Shown here piece after piece: positions 10,188 to 18,409 of a stretch of 64,000 bases of DNA. The stretch's first letter is position 1. Each line of letters begins with the position of its first letter. Source of the stretch: an uncultured Lachnospiraceae bacterium (GTDB lineage Bacteria > Bacillota > Clostridia > Lachnospirales > Lachnospiraceae); assembly GCA_945919795.1 (NCBI GenBank), contig CAMEJJ010000006.1, forward strand, positions 1-64,000. The letters are read 5' to 3'. The notes beneath the pieces were generated by a model. That model worked only from the letters and a program-made list of their open reading frames with translations, made no database searches and was not told where the DNA came from. Both the position numbers and the translations under genes were made by a program.

Positions 10188-10196
10188 TGCTATAAT
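10188..10196 (+). promoter_or_regulatory. Extended -10 promoter for the coiled-coil gene
   Basis: TGCTATAAT is a perfect extended -10, 60 bases before the ATG at 10256. No consensus -35 is visible. Confidence 0.6.
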
Positions 10197-10255
10197 TATT
10201 TTATCTTTTATAGGTACGGCATATAGTATAAAAATGGGGCAAAGGAGAGTTACAA

Positions 10256-10603
10256 ATGGAAAAGGACACTAGACTTCAGGATGAAATTTACAAAGAATTA
10301 AAAGTATCTTTCACGTCTGTTGAACAACAAATTAAAGCACAAAAAGAAGAAAAAAAATTATTAAAATTCAGAGCGGATCTTTACAATCAGTGCTTAGATG
10401 ACCACCTGCTTGAAAAGGGAAGCAAATTAATCAGACAGCATTTGGATGAAGTAAAGGCAGAAATGAAATTAATCGATGACCACATCGAAGAACTGATTGT
10501 GGAAAAAGACGCATATCGCATCGAATTAGAAGTATTTGAGGATAAATACAGAGAGAAAATGATGCCTGTGAAAAAGGAAACGGAAGAAGAAGAGGAAGAA
10601 TAA
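10256..10603 (+). CDS. Small acidic coiled-coil protein, hypothetical
   Basis: A 115-aa soluble protein that is almost entirely charged helix. Heptad-like spacing of Leu/Ile runs from about residue 15 to 100, which suggests a dimeric coiled coil, and it ends in a Glu run (ETEEEEEE). There is no signal peptide or membrane segment. AAAGGAGAG lies 7-8 bases before the ATG. It is flanked by its own promoter and a terminator, so it is a single-gene unit. I do not recognise the family. Confidence 0.8.
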   Translation: MEKDTRLQDEIYKELKVSFTSVEQQIKAQKEEKKLLKFRADLYNQCLDDHLLEKGSKLIRQHLDEVKAEMKLIDDHIEELIVEKDAYRIELEVFEDKYREKMMPVKKETEEEEEE

Positions 10604-10652
10604 TTCTTTTGATCAGCTGATTGATGGCGTATATTATAGTTATAACGTACAA

Positions 10653-10694
10653 AAAAGGACAAATTCCAGTTTGGGACTATGTCCTTTCTTTTGT
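10653..10694 (+). terminator. Terminator after the coiled-coil gene
   Basis: AAAGGACA pairs with TGTCCTTT across a loop of about 15 bases, followed by a T-rich tail (CTTTTGTTTT). Confidence 0.7.
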
Positions 10695-10717
10695 TTTGGA
10701 TTATGTTTTTTTGGTCA

Positions 10718-10746
10718 TTGACAAAATATATCCACCATGCTACAAT
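10718..10746 (+). promoter_or_regulatory. Promoter of tRNA-Thr
   Basis: TTGACA (10718-10723), a 17-base spacer and TACAAT (10741-10746) form a near-consensus sigma-A promoter 21 bases before the tRNA. Confidence 0.85.
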
Positions 10747-10766
10747 GAACGTCGGTGAGTAAACTG

Positions 10767-10839
10767 GCTGATATAGCTCAGGTGGTAGAGCGTCGCATTG
10801 GTAATGCGGAGGTCACGGGTCCGAGTCCCGTTATCAGCT
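10767..10839 (+). tRNA. tRNA-Thr (anticodon GGT)
   Basis: A 73-base cloverleaf. The acceptor stem GCTGATA (10767-10773) pairs with TATCAGC (10832-10838), with discriminator T. The D arm is GCTC/GAGC, the anticodon loop is TTGGTAA giving GGT, and the T loop is CCGAGTC. The 3' CCA is not encoded. It has its own promoter and terminator. Confidence 0.95.
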
Positions 10840-10845
10840 TTCAAG

Positions 10846-10881
10846 AACACCCAAAAATCAAGGTTTTTGGGTGTTTTTTTG
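10846..10881 (+). terminator. Terminator after tRNA-Thr
   Basis: CACCCAAAAA pairs perfectly with TTTTTGGGTG, followed by a run of T residues. Confidence 0.9.
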
Positions 10882-10882
10882 T

Positions 10883-10900
10883 TGCCACAAACTGCCACAA
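10883..10900. repeat. TGCCACAA direct repeats beside tRNA-Thr
   Basis: TGCCACAA occurs at 10883-10890 and 10893-10900, and a related TTGGCACAAT follows near 10907. Closely spaced direct repeats next to a tRNA 3' end resemble integrase arm sites. No integrase gene remains nearby, so this is a weak suggestion. The rest of the gap up to 11070 shows nothing recognisable. Confidence 0.35.
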
Positions 10901-11070
10901 GTTAATTTGGCACAATCTGTTATTTTTATTGATTTGATTTCGCATACCTTCTTGCGATAAACCTCCCCACCACATATTTATCCATAACACTTTTTATTTT
11001 ACGTGTCCTAACTAATTTACAAATAAAATTTAGCGGCACACCATTTTGAACAGATGATGATTCTTTTATA

Positions 11071-11100
11071 TTGTTTTTTAACAAGTGATTGTGCTATACT
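11071..11100 (+). promoter_or_regulatory. Promoter of the candidate antisense RNA
   Basis: TTGTTT (11071-11076), an 18-base spacer and TATACT (11095-11100), preceded by TG as an extended -10. Predicted start is near 11107. No gene on the plus strand follows, so it appears to drive a non-coding RNA. Confidence 0.6.
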
Positions 11101-11222
11101 TTGTTTACGGAAGAGATTTCGCTCTTGCGCTCCTGACTAAAACAGGATTTTTGAATTATCAGTAAGATAATTCCTACGATTAAGTCTACAGTTGCTGATA
11201 GTATGAGAGCTTTCCAGTCCAT
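11094..11222 (-). CDS. Small hydrophobic peptide, possible type I toxin
   Basis: A 42-codon frame with an ATG at 11222-11220 and a TAG at 11096-11094. It begins MDWKALILSATVDLIVG, continues with one hydrophobic helix of about 20 residues, and ends in a polar, Lys/Arg/Ser-containing tail. This one-helix, basic-tail layout is typical of type I toxins, though I see no match to a named family. There is no convincing Shine-Dalgarno site, which lowers confidence. A strong promoter on the opposite strand would produce an RNA covering the entire frame. It may also be a chance frame. Confidence 0.35.
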   Translation of the reverse strand: MDWKALILSATVDLIVGIILLIIQKSCFSQERKSEISSVNKV

Positions 11223-11243
11223 TGTAGGCTTTTTCTTTTTTCA
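11107..11243 (+). ncRNA. Candidate structured antisense/small RNA
   Basis: About 135 bases between a predicted start and a T-rich end (GCTTTTTCTTTTTT). Four local stems can be drawn: AAGAG/CTCTT, TCCTG/CAGGA, a perfect 8-bp GAATTATC/GATAATTC with loop AGTAA, and CCTAC/GTAGG just before the T tract. It does not match SRP RNA, tmRNA or a riboswitch I recognise. It is fully antisense to the small hydrophobic frame at 11094-11222 and convergent with sigH. Confidence 0.45.
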
Positions 11244-11342
11244 ACGCTGAACAAAAAAGTGCATTGAACACTTTGTCAAAAATTAGTATAGAATAGAGCA
11301 AAATGAATACTCCGGAAACGTACGAATATTACACTACATTTT

Positions 11343-11957
11343 CTATTCAGGTTCTTTCAACTGCTTTTTAATTTTCGTCTTGACACGATTTAGCGCATTA
11401 TCTGTGGATTTAGAATCTTTACCCAAAAGTCTGGCGATATCCTGATAGTTCATTCCTGTCATGGACAGTTCTAAAACCTGCCGTTCAAATGGGCTTAAAT
11501 CATTTTCAATGATTTTTTCGATTGCCTCCACATTTTCCCGATCAATCAAAATCTCTTCCGGATTGCGCTCGGAAGAATTCTGGATAGCTCCGATTAATTC
11601 ACTTTCCATATCGGTTTCTTCCTGATTTTTATACAGCGAAATGTAGGAATTCAAGGGTGAGTGCTTCTTGCGATTTGCTGCCTGAATGGCGGTATACATC
11701 TGTCTGGATACACAAAGATCGGCAAACGTATAAAAGCTTGCATCTCTGCCACTGTCATAATCCCTGACCGCCTTAAACAGACCGATCATGCCTTCCTGAA
11801 TTAGATCATCCTTATCTGCTCCCAAGATAAACATTCTTCCGGCCTTGCTGCGTACCACATTTTTATATTTTTCCATTAAATAATCGACGATCTGCTGCTC
11901 TCCTTCTCGATAGCGGATAATCAGCTCCTCGTCGGAATATTCTGAATAATTTTCCAT
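11343..11957 (-). CDS. sigH: RNA polymerase sigma-H factor
   Basis: A 204-aa sigma-70-family factor with region 2 (DLIQEGMIGLFKAVRDYDSG, about 52-71) and a region-4 helix-turn-helix (YQDIARLLGKDSKSTDNALN). The sequence and position downstream of cysE-cysS-mrnC-rlmB match SigH/Spo0H of Firmicutes, which directs transition-phase and early sporulation genes. No strong ribosome site is visible before the ATG, and 126 bases of degenerate repeats separate it from rlmB, so translation or expression may be weak or separately controlled. Confidence 0.9.
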   Translation of the reverse strand: MENYSEYSDEELIIRYREGEQQIVDYLMEKYKNVVRSKAGRMFILGADKDDLIQEGMIGLFKAVRDYDSGRDASFYTFADLCVSRQMYTAIQAANRKKHSPLNSYISLYKNQEETDMESELIGAIQNSSERNPEEILIDRENVEAIEKIIENDLSPFERQVLELSMTGMNYQDIARLLGKDSKSTDNALNRVKTKIKKQLKEPE

Positions 11958-12010
11958 TTTATGTAAACCAAACTTATTCTTTATTTTTAACTGATTTTTT
12001 GTATCACAAA

Positions 12011-12109
12011 CTTACTCTTCGTTTTACCAACCCGTTTTATCCTGCTAACTTATTTTATGTTTTACAGACTTTTCTTTGTTCTACTAACTCATTCTTTGTC
12101 TTACAATTT
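12011..12109. repeat. Degenerate ~20-bp tandem repeats between rlmB and sigH
   Basis: About five imperfect units of 19-21 bases resembling CTTATTCTTTGTTTTACTAA follow one another. The last unit overlaps the final codons of rlmB. The repeats occupy the sigH leader on the minus strand. Confidence 0.5.
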
Positions 12110-12824
12110 CATAAGCAAGCACACCGGCAGCAACAGAGGCATTCAGAGAATCAATATCTCCCTTCATCGGAATGGATGCCGTCATATCACATTTCTCTTT
12201 TACCAGACGGCTTACCCCTTCCCCTTCATTTCCGATTACCAGTCCAATGGGGCCTTTTAAATTCAGATCATACATCTTGGTTCCGTTCATATCTGCACAG
12301 ACAAACCAAAGTCCCTCTTTTTTCAGTTCTTCGATGGTCTGTCCTATATTGGTAACCTTGGCAACCGGCGTATAGTTCAATGCACCGGCTGAAGTACGGG
12401 CAACCGTTGCGGTAAGTCCAACCGCCCTGTTTTTGGGAATCACAACACCATGGGCACCGGCCAGATTTGCAGTCCTGATGATAGCTCCCAGATTATGAGG
12501 ATCTTCTATTCCATCTAAGAGAAATAAAAACGGTTCCTCCTGCTTTGCTTTCGCAGCAGCTAAAATATCTTCTAATTCTGCATAGGTATAAGCTGCACAG
12601 ACAGCAATCACGCCCTGATGCTTTCCGGTCTGGGAAAGCTGGTCTAAGCGTTCCTTTCCCACGAATTTAATCATGGAACCGTGTTTTTTGGCCTCTCGTC
12701 TGATGGTAGCCATCGGCCCATCCTGACAACCGTCTAAGATATATAATTTATCAATCGTCTTTCCGGAACGAAATGCTTCAATGACCGCATTTCTTCCTTC
12801 AATATAAGTTTCTTCGTATGCCAT
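12084..12824 (-). CDS. rlmB: 23S rRNA (guanosine-2'-O)-methyltransferase RlmB-type (TrmH/SpoU family)
   Basis: A 246-aa SPOUT methyltransferase. An N-terminal L30e-like substrate-binding domain (about 1-75) precedes the knotted catalytic domain with LDGIEDPHNLGAIIRTA (about 104-120), LVIGNEGEGVSRLV and SIPMKGDIDSLNASVA, the three SpoU motifs. It uses S-adenosylmethionine to 2'-O-methylate rRNA. It follows mrnC by 12 bases in the cysE-sigH cluster. The exact target nucleotide is inferred from the family. Confidence 0.92.
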   Translation of the reverse strand: MAYEETYIEGRNAVIEAFRSGKTIDKLYILDGCQDGPMATIRREAKKHGSMIKFVGKERLDQLSQTGKHQGVIAVCAAYTYAELEDILAAAKAKQEEPFLFLLDGIEDPHNLGAIIRTANLAGAHGVVIPKNRAVGLTATVARTSAGALNYTPVAKVTNIGQTIEELKKEGLWFVCADMNGTKMYDLNLKGPIGLVIGNEGEGVSRLVKEKCDMTASIPMKGDIDSLNASVAAGVLAYEIVRQRMS

Positions 12825-12836
12825 AGTGCTACCTTT

Positions 12837-13277
12837 CTATATTGTTATGTCAACCAATTCCAACCCCCGCTTAGTCAATTCCAAAATACGGTCTTCCTGT
12901 CCGTTCAGATACAAATATCCAAACAAGGCTTCCAGTCCGGTTGCCTTACGGTAATCATTCACAGAAGCATTTTTGGCAACCGTATGCGGTTTTGCATTTC
13001 TTCCGCGTTTATAAACGGCTCGTTCTTCCTCTGTCAATTCTTCCATCAAGGCTTCAATCATTCTGGCCTGAACCTTGGCATTTACGACAGCTGTTTTTGC
13101 TTTATGTAAACTACCAGCCTGGCGGTTTCCTCTCTCTACAACAATGCTTCGTATGACTATCTCAAAAACGCAGTCCCCCATAAACGCCAGCGTTAAGGGG
13201 GAATACGTCCTAACATCCACATTATCGCAGTCAAATGTCTTTTTAATCTTATCCAGTAAGCTTAAGCTCTCTTCCAT
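12837..13277 (-). CDS. mrnC: Mini-ribonuclease III
   Basis: A 146-aa RNase III-like domain without the double-stranded RNA-binding domain, as is usual for MrnC. The catalytic helix is LAFMGDCVFEIVIRS (about 29-43) with conserved Asp and Glu. In Bacillus this enzyme matures 23S rRNA ends. The start overlaps the end of cysS by 16 bases, indicating translational coupling. Confidence 0.93.
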   Translation of the reverse strand: MEESLSLLDKIKKTFDCDNVDVRTYSPLTLAFMGDCVFEIVIRSIVVERGNRQAGSLHKAKTAVVNAKVQARMIEALMEELTEEERAVYKRGRNAKPHTVAKNASVNDYRKATGLEALFGYLYLNGQEDRILELTKRGLELVDITI

Positions 13278-14671
13278 TTAACACCCTCACGCGTATCTTC
13301 CAAAATAATGCCCTTTTCCAAAAGTTCATTTCGGATTGCATCTGCTTTTGCAAAATCTTTGGCTTTCTTTGCGGCTGTTCTTTCTGCGATCAAAGCCTCA
13401 ATATCCGAATCAAGCATTTCCTCTTCCTTGTCCACGATCAATCCGCAGATATCCGTAAGTGTCAAAATTTCATTCAGTATCTCCTGCAAAAATTCTTTGG
13501 ATTTATCCGCAGTCGCATTGATATTTGCAAATTTGATCAATTCAAAGATGGCAGAGATGGCATCCGCTGTATTAAAATCATCATCCATCGCTTCGTCAAA
13601 TTTTGTTTCAAAGCCTTTCGCTTCTGTTAACAAAGCTTTTTCTGCATCGTCTATCTGCTCTTTTTTTGCATTGGAAAGCGCATATTTTACATTTTCCGTA
13701 CCGGTAATAATTCTTTCGAGACCATTTTTTGCTGCCATCATTAAATCTGCGCTGAAGTTCAACGGACTTCTGTAATGCGCAGAAAGCATAAAGAAACGCA
13801 GTACCTGCAGGTCATATTTTTCACTGATATCCCTTACGGTAAAGAAGTTTCCAAGTGATTTGCTCATCTTTTTATTGTCAATATTTAAAAAGGCATTGTG
13901 CATCCAGTATTTAGAAAACTCTTTGCCGTTAGCTGCCTCTGACTGTGCAATTTCATTTTCATGATGAGGAAAAACCAAATCTTCTCCGCCTGCGTGAATA
14001 TCAATCTGCTCGCCCAGATATTTTTTGCTCATAACGGAGCATTCAATGTGCCAGCCGGGACGACCATCACACCAGGGTGATTCCCAATAAGGCTCCCCTT
14101 CTTTTTTGGGCTTCCACAAAACAAAATCCAACGGATCTTCTTTCTGATCCTCTCCGCTGACTAATAAGGAACGCATACCGCCCTGTAAATCATCAATATT
14201 TTTGTGTGACAGTTTTCCGTAGCCCTTAAAATTCCTGGTGCGGAAATAAACCGTTCCGTCTTCTGCCACATAAGCATAGCCCTTGTCAACCAAAGTCTGA
14301 ATCATATCAATCATACCATCAATTTCTTCGGTTGCTTTTGGATGGGTGGTCGCCGGTTTTACATTCATATTCTGCATATCTTTTTTGCATTCTGCGATAT
14401 AACGCTCTGAAATAACGGAGGCATCCACGCCTTCTTCAATGGATGCTTTGATAATCTTGTCATCAACATCCGTAAAATTGGATACATAGTTTACATCATA
14501 GCCCTTATGCTCCATATAACGTCTGACAGTATCAAATACGATCATAGGACGTGCGTTTCCAATATGGATCAGATTGTACACGGTCGGACCGCAGACATAC
14601 ATTCTGACTTTTCCTTCCTCAATCGGTACAAACTCTTCTTTTCTCTTGCTCAATGTGTTATAGATTTTCAT
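13262..14671 (-). CDS. cysS: Cysteinyl-tRNA synthetase
   Basis: A 469-aa class I synthetase that charges tRNA-Cys. The HIGH-type motif ([11 protein letters not shown], about 33-43) and KMSKSLGN (about 266-273) are intact. Zinc ligands are visible in [14 protein letters not shown] and [13 protein letters not shown]. The DALR-like C-terminal helix bundle is complete. It overlaps cysE by 14 bases and mrnC by 16, so all are translated from one transcript controlled by the Cys T-box. Confidence 0.97.
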   Translation of the reverse strand: MKIYNTLSKRKEEFVPIEEGKVRMYVCGPTVYNLIHIGNARPMIVFDTVRRYMEHKGYDVNYVSNFTDVDDKIIKASIEEGVDASVISERYIAECKKDMQNMNVKPATTHPKATEEIDGMIDMIQTLVDKGYAYVAEDGTVYFRTRNFKGYGKLSHKNIDDLQGGMRSLLVSGEDQKEDPLDFVLWKPKKEGEPYWESPWCDGRPGWHIECSVMSKKYLGEQIDIHAGGEDLVFPHHENEIAQSEAANGKEFSKYWMHNAFLNIDNKKMSKSLGNFFTVRDISEKYDLQVLRFFMLSAHYRSPLNFSADLMMAAKNGLERIITGTENVKYALSNAKKEQIDDAEKALLTEAKGFETKFDEAMDDDFNTADAISAIFELIKFANINATADKSKEFLQEILNEILTLTDICGLIVDKEEEMLDSDIEALIAERTAAKKAKDFAKADAIRNELLEKGIILEDTREGVKWKRA

Positions 14672-15353
14672 AGTTGTCTCCTTTGCTTTTTCTATCTTTC
14701 TGCATTTTTAATTCATCTTCCAATGTTACCACACGCTCTGAAAGCATCTGGTTCATCTGCCAGAGATTGTTTAATTCTTCCCGTATCGGGTCAGGCATAT
14801 GAACCTGATCCAGTTCTTCCTGCGGTAGGTGTATGTTATCGCGCTTCACTACACGACCGGGAACACCTACAACCGTGGAATTTGGTGGCACCTCTTCTAA
14901 CACGACACTTCCGGCACCAATTTTACTGTTGTCGCCGATTTTAAATGATCCCAGCACTTTGGCTCCGGCACTAATCATCACATTGTTTCCGATGGTGGGA
15001 TGACGTTTTCCCTGTTCCTTTCCGGTTCCGCCTAAGGTCACTCCCTGATAAAGCGTCACATTATCACCGATTACAGTCGTCTCACCAATAATAACCCCAT
15101 TTCCATGGTCAATAAAAAAACCTTTTCCAATCTGCGCTCCGGGGTGAATTTCAATCCCCGTTTTCCTGACGCCTCTTTGGGAAACGAATCGGGCCCAGAA
15201 ATAATGGCCTTTTAGATACAGCTTGTGCGCTAACCGATAATGAAGCATCACTTTAAAGCTTGGATATAGGAAAACTTCCATATCCGAATGAATAGCAGGA
15301 TCTCGTTCCCTGATTAATGCTATTTCTTCTTTTATTGTATTGATAAAGCCCAT
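14658..15353 (-). CDS. cysE: Serine O-acetyltransferase
   Basis: A 231-aa enzyme making O-acetylserine, the precursor of cysteine. An N-terminal helical region (about 1-65) leads into a left-handed beta helix of hexapeptide repeats, with the active-site His region FFIDHGNGVIIGE (about 79-91) and HPTIGNNVMISAGAKVLG (about 119-136). It is the first gene behind the T-box leader. About 155 bases without a gene separate the leader terminator from the ATG. Confidence 0.95.
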   Translation of the reverse strand: MGFINTIKEEIALIRERDPAIHSDMEVFLYPSFKVMLHYRLAHKLYLKGHYFWARFVSQRGVRKTGIEIHPGAQIGKGFFIDHGNGVIIGETTVIGDNVTLYQGVTLGGTGKEQGKRHPTIGNNVMISAGAKVLGSFKIGDNSKIGAGSVVLEEVPPNSTVVGVPGRVVKRDNIHLPQEELDQVHMPDPIREELNNLWQMNQMLSERVVTLEDELKMQKDRKSKGDNYENL

Positions 15354-15511
15354 TTCTATTCTTCCCTGTCTAACTTACATATCATTTTCCGACATTTCTT
15401 ATAATCTCTGTCAATATTTTTATACTTATCTTTACTTACTCTGATATTATGCCGTCCATATTTGCTTTTGCCTTTCCGCTATATTATGCCGGCATTTCCA
15501 TATTTTTTCAT

Positions 15512-15797
15512 AAAAAAATCTCCGACAGAAATACATCTGTCAGAGACGATAAAATCGCGGTTCCACTCTGTTTTCGACATCTCTGCTAAAAGACAGATAC
15601 TGCCGACACCTCAAACCCCTTAACGCGGGAAACGTGTTTTCATACTAAATGACCAAATAGAAGTATTGTTCCGAAAACAAGCTTACGGATGCACTTCCTA
15701 ACTGCTCCTGCCGGGATTGCTTTCAGCCGATGACATTCCCTCTCTGATGCGCTCACAATTACTACTCTATCCGCTCAACGCCTTTTTCTTTTTTTCA
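15512..15797 (-). promoter_or_regulatory. T-box leader with Cys (TGC) specifier
   Basis: Read on the minus strand, the T-box sequence AGAGTGGAACCGCG lies at about 15552-15565. It is followed by the terminator stem CTCTGACAGAT/TCTGTCGGAG and a T run (15512-15518). In stem I, the specifier loop reads GGAAGTGCATCC, placing TGC (15693-15691) as the specifier codon. This fits control of cysE and cysS: uncharged tRNA-Cys pairs with TGC and the T-box and prevents termination. Confidence 0.95.
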
Positions 15798-15802
15798 TTA
15801 TA

Positions 15803-15831
15803 AGAATATGCAAAAAAAACGAATTTGTCAA
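15803..15831 (-). promoter_or_regulatory. Promoter of the T-box/cysE operon
   Basis: On the minus strand TTGACA (15831-15826), a 17-base spacer and TATTCT (15808-15803). A TATAAT lies just downstream but at poor spacing. Confidence 0.7.
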
Positions 15832-15971
15832 CTGCCGAAAGTTATATCCAATGATATTCGATGATATTCCAAAACCAGATTCGATTATATGCCAATCATA
15901 TGATATAAAAGCCATATCTGTTTCTTTCAACAGTCTGATGTTTCAATATAAACAATAATTAAGAAATAATT

Positions 15972-16499
15972 CTACATCAATAAAATTTTTTCGCCCATCC
16001 ACAATAAAATTGCAGAACAAATTATAATCAGAGCAATCACACCGAAAATCAACCATTTCACCTGCTTTTTATCCTTGGCATAGACTGCTTTAAGTTCTTT
16101 CTCAAGTTCAGCTTCGGTAGCCTTTCGCTCCTGTATCTTCTGTTGTTTTAATTCGTCCGCCTTTTTTCTGCATTCCATTGCCAACTGCTCCGAATCCTTA
16201 TATCCGTCCAATGCTTCCAACGTTTCTTTTACATTTTCAAAATCCTGTATCGTCAAAGCATTTTTATAATTGGCTACCCTGTTTTGATATGCCTGCTCCC
16301 GCTTGCCGCAGGCCTCTTCATATAAACCGTAAATCAGGCTTTCTGCATCGTCTGAATCTTCAACCTCTGATAACCGGCTTCTGATTTTTGCTTCGGTCAG
16401 ATAGCCTTTGATGGTATATTTTTCGATTAATTCTTTGACAGTTTCTTCTGTTACTATTTTTTCTTTTATACTTTGTTCATTTTGATTCATTTCTGACAT
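15972..16499 (-). CDS. Coiled-coil, tail-anchored hypothetical protein
   Basis: A 175-aa protein of mostly charged helices with Tyr/Ala-rich repeats (AYQNRVANYKNALTIQDFEN), ending in a single membrane helix (WLIFGVIALIIICSAILLWM) and a few residues. It is probably a tail-anchored membrane protein facing the cytoplasm. I chose the ATG at 16499 because AAGGATGG lies just upstream; a longer frame would overlap the ABC-F gene. It starts 11 bases after that gene and is likely co-transcribed. No family is recognised. Confidence 0.8.
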   Translation of the reverse strand: MSEMNQNEQSIKEKIVTEETVKELIEKYTIKGYLTEAKIRSRLSEVEDSDDAESLIYGLYEEACGKREQAYQNRVANYKNALTIQDFENVKETLEALDGYKDSEQLAMECRKKADELKQQKIQERKATEAELEKELKAVYAKDKKQVKWLIFGVIALIIICSAILLWMGEKILLM

Positions 16500-16510
16500 A
16501 TCAACCATCC

Positions 16511-18409
16511 TTAAGACTGCTTTTTTATTTGCTCTGCCAAATCTTCCAAATACATCCAACGATCCATTTTTTCTTCCAGCAGAGCTTCCGCTTTTTCTTT
16601 TTTTTCGGCAATCTCGCGCAATTTCACAAAATCATGAGAAAAAGAAAGCATCTGTTGATCCAATTTTGCTATCTCATCCTCCAACTTGTCCATATCGGCT
16701 TCAATGGTATCATAATCCTTTTGTTCCTGATAAGAAAATTTCAGTTTCTTTTCCCTACCGGTATTCCACTTGGGCTTTTCTTTTGCATTATGTAAACCTT
16801 CCGTATCTGTGCTATCTTTATTCTTATTGTTATCAGAACGTACTTTATTGGTTTTACTATCTATATTTGCTTTATTATATGTATTTTCTACATCTTCACT
16901 CAGCTTTTTTCGGTTTACATAATCCGTGTAACCACCCTCTGACTGACGCAGAATTCCGTTTCTTTCAAATATAAACATCCGTCCGACGACACGATCCAGA
17001 AAATAGCGGTCGTGAGATACTACGATAACAATTCCTGCAAAACTATCCAGATAATCCTCTAATATCGTCAATGTCGTGACATCCAGGTCGTTGGTTGGCT
17101 CATCTAAAATCAGAACATTCGGAGCACTCATTAACACTTTACACAAATATAGTCTTCTGCGCTGTCCTCCCGACAGTTTTCCGATTGGTCCGTATTGATC
17201 CTCACCTTCAAACAAGAATTTTTCCAGCAATCTTGTTGCCGTTATTTTTCCATCATTGGTTTCCACATATTCGGCTACATCTTTGATATAATCAATTACC
17301 CTTTGCTGTGGCTTCATTTCTTCTTCGCCAATTTCCTGTGCAAAGTAGCCGATACGAACCGTCTGTCCGATTTCCACAAATCCGGAATCCGGCTGTACTT
17401 CTCCCATGATAATTTTCATAAGTGTTGTCTTACCACAACCATTGTGTCCCATGAAACCAATTCGGTCATTTCGAAGAAATGAATATGAAAAATCACGCAA
17501 TAAAACCTGTTCCTGATAGGCTTTCGATATATCATGCAGTTCTATGGTCGTCTTTCCTAACCGGCTTTTCACACTTCCGATTTCCACACTCTTGTCACTT
17601 TGTACATCGACCACCCGACTCATCTGTTCAAAGCGCTGCAACCGTGCTTTTTGTTTGGTCGAACGTGCTCTTGCTCCTCTTTGTACCCACAAAAGTTCCG
17701 TGCGCAAAATGGAATGCCTTTTTCTGTCGGAAGCCGCCGCCATCTCTTCCCGCTCCGCTTTCAATTTTAAAAATCCTTCATAGTTGGAGTCATAAGAGTA
17801 TATTTTTCCCTTATCCACTTCCAAAATACGATTGCAGATACTATCCAGAAAATAACGGTCGTGTGTAATCATCAGAATCGTTTTCCGAAATCTTTTCAAA
17901 GTATCTTCCAGCCAGTCTGCCATTTCCTGGTCCAGATGGTTGGTAGGCTCATCTAAAATCAGAATATCCGCAGGTGCCATCAAGGTTTTGACGAGTGCAA
18001 GACGTTTTCTTTCCCCGCCGGAAAGCTGCCCACAGGCTTTATCAAAATCTGTTACCCCGAGCTTACTCAACATCGCTTTTGCATCACTTTCACTGATACG
18101 AAGCTGATCTGTTTTTTCCAGAGACGAATCATAGTTCTCAAAGTGCAATACCGCAGAAAGCATGTTTTCGTCGGGATCAAAAACCGGATTTTGTGGCAAA
18201 AAGGAAATGACTTTTCCTTTTGCACGAATAATCTGACCTTCATCCGGTTCATCTTCTCCCACAATCATGCGCAAAAGCGTTGATTTTCCGGTTCCGTTAA
18301 TACCAAGAATCCCCGCCTTTTCCCCTTCCTGCAAAAAGAAAGAGGCTTTGTCAAAAATTTTGCGCTCTCCATATGCTTTTGTAATTTCATCGACTGTTAA
18401 AATATTCAT
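16511..18409 (-). CDS. ABC-F family ATPase (YfmR/Uup type)
   Basis: A 632-aa soluble protein with two ABC ATPase domains and no membrane segment. Walker A motifs are GINGTGKST (about 37-45) and GHNGCGKTT (about 340). Both halves have LSGGE/LSGGQ signatures and LILDEPTN Walker B. The linker is rich in Arg (VQRGARARSTKQKARLQRF), and a C-terminal coiled coil is present, as in Uup/YfmR. These proteins bind the ribosomal E site and relieve stalled translation. The ATG at 18409 overlaps the upstream stop as ATGA; a start 33 bases earlier would lie within that gene. Confidence 0.92.
   Translation of the reverse strand: MNILTVDEITKAYGERKIFDKASFFLQEGEKAGILGINGTGKSTLLRMIVGEDEPDEGQIIRAKGKVISFLPQNPVFDPDENMLSAVLHFENYDSSLEKTDQLRISESDAKAMLSKLGVTDFDKACGQLSGGERKRLALVKTLMAPADILILDEPTNHLDQEMADWLEDTLKRFRKTILMITHDRYFLDSICNRILEVDKGKIYSYDSNYEGFLKLKAEREEMAAASDRKRHSILRTELLWVQRGARARSTKQKARLQRFEQMSRVVDVQSDKSVEIGSVKSRLGKTTIELHDISKAYQEQVLLRDFSYSFLRNDRIGFMGHNGCGKTTLMKIIMGEVQPDSGFVEIGQTVRIGYFAQEIGEEEMKPQQRVIDYIKDVAEYVETNDGKITATRLLEKFLFEGEDQYGPIGKLSGGQRRRLYLCKVLMSAPNVLILDEPTNDLDVTTLTILEDYLDSFAGIVIVVSHDRYFLDRVVGRMFIFERNGILRQSEGGYTDYVNRKKLSEDVENTYNKANIDSKTNKVRSDNNKNKDSTDTEGLHNAKEKPKWNTGREKKLKFSYQEQKDYDTIEADMDKLEDEIAKLDQQMLSFSHDFVKLREIAEKKEKAEALLEEKMDRWMYLEDLAEQIKKQS

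Noticed and set aside
10755-10937. A 60-codon frame across tRNA-Thr
   Set aside because: It overlaps the tRNA and its terminator completely and has no support as a protein.
11107-11243. SRP RNA, 6S RNA or tmRNA
   Set aside because: No SRP core loop, no long end-to-end stem typical of 6S, and too short with no tRNA-like ends for tmRNA.
12001-12375. Plus-strand frames over rlmB and its leader
   Set aside because: They are shadows of rlmB and of pyrimidine-rich repeats, with no ribosome sites.
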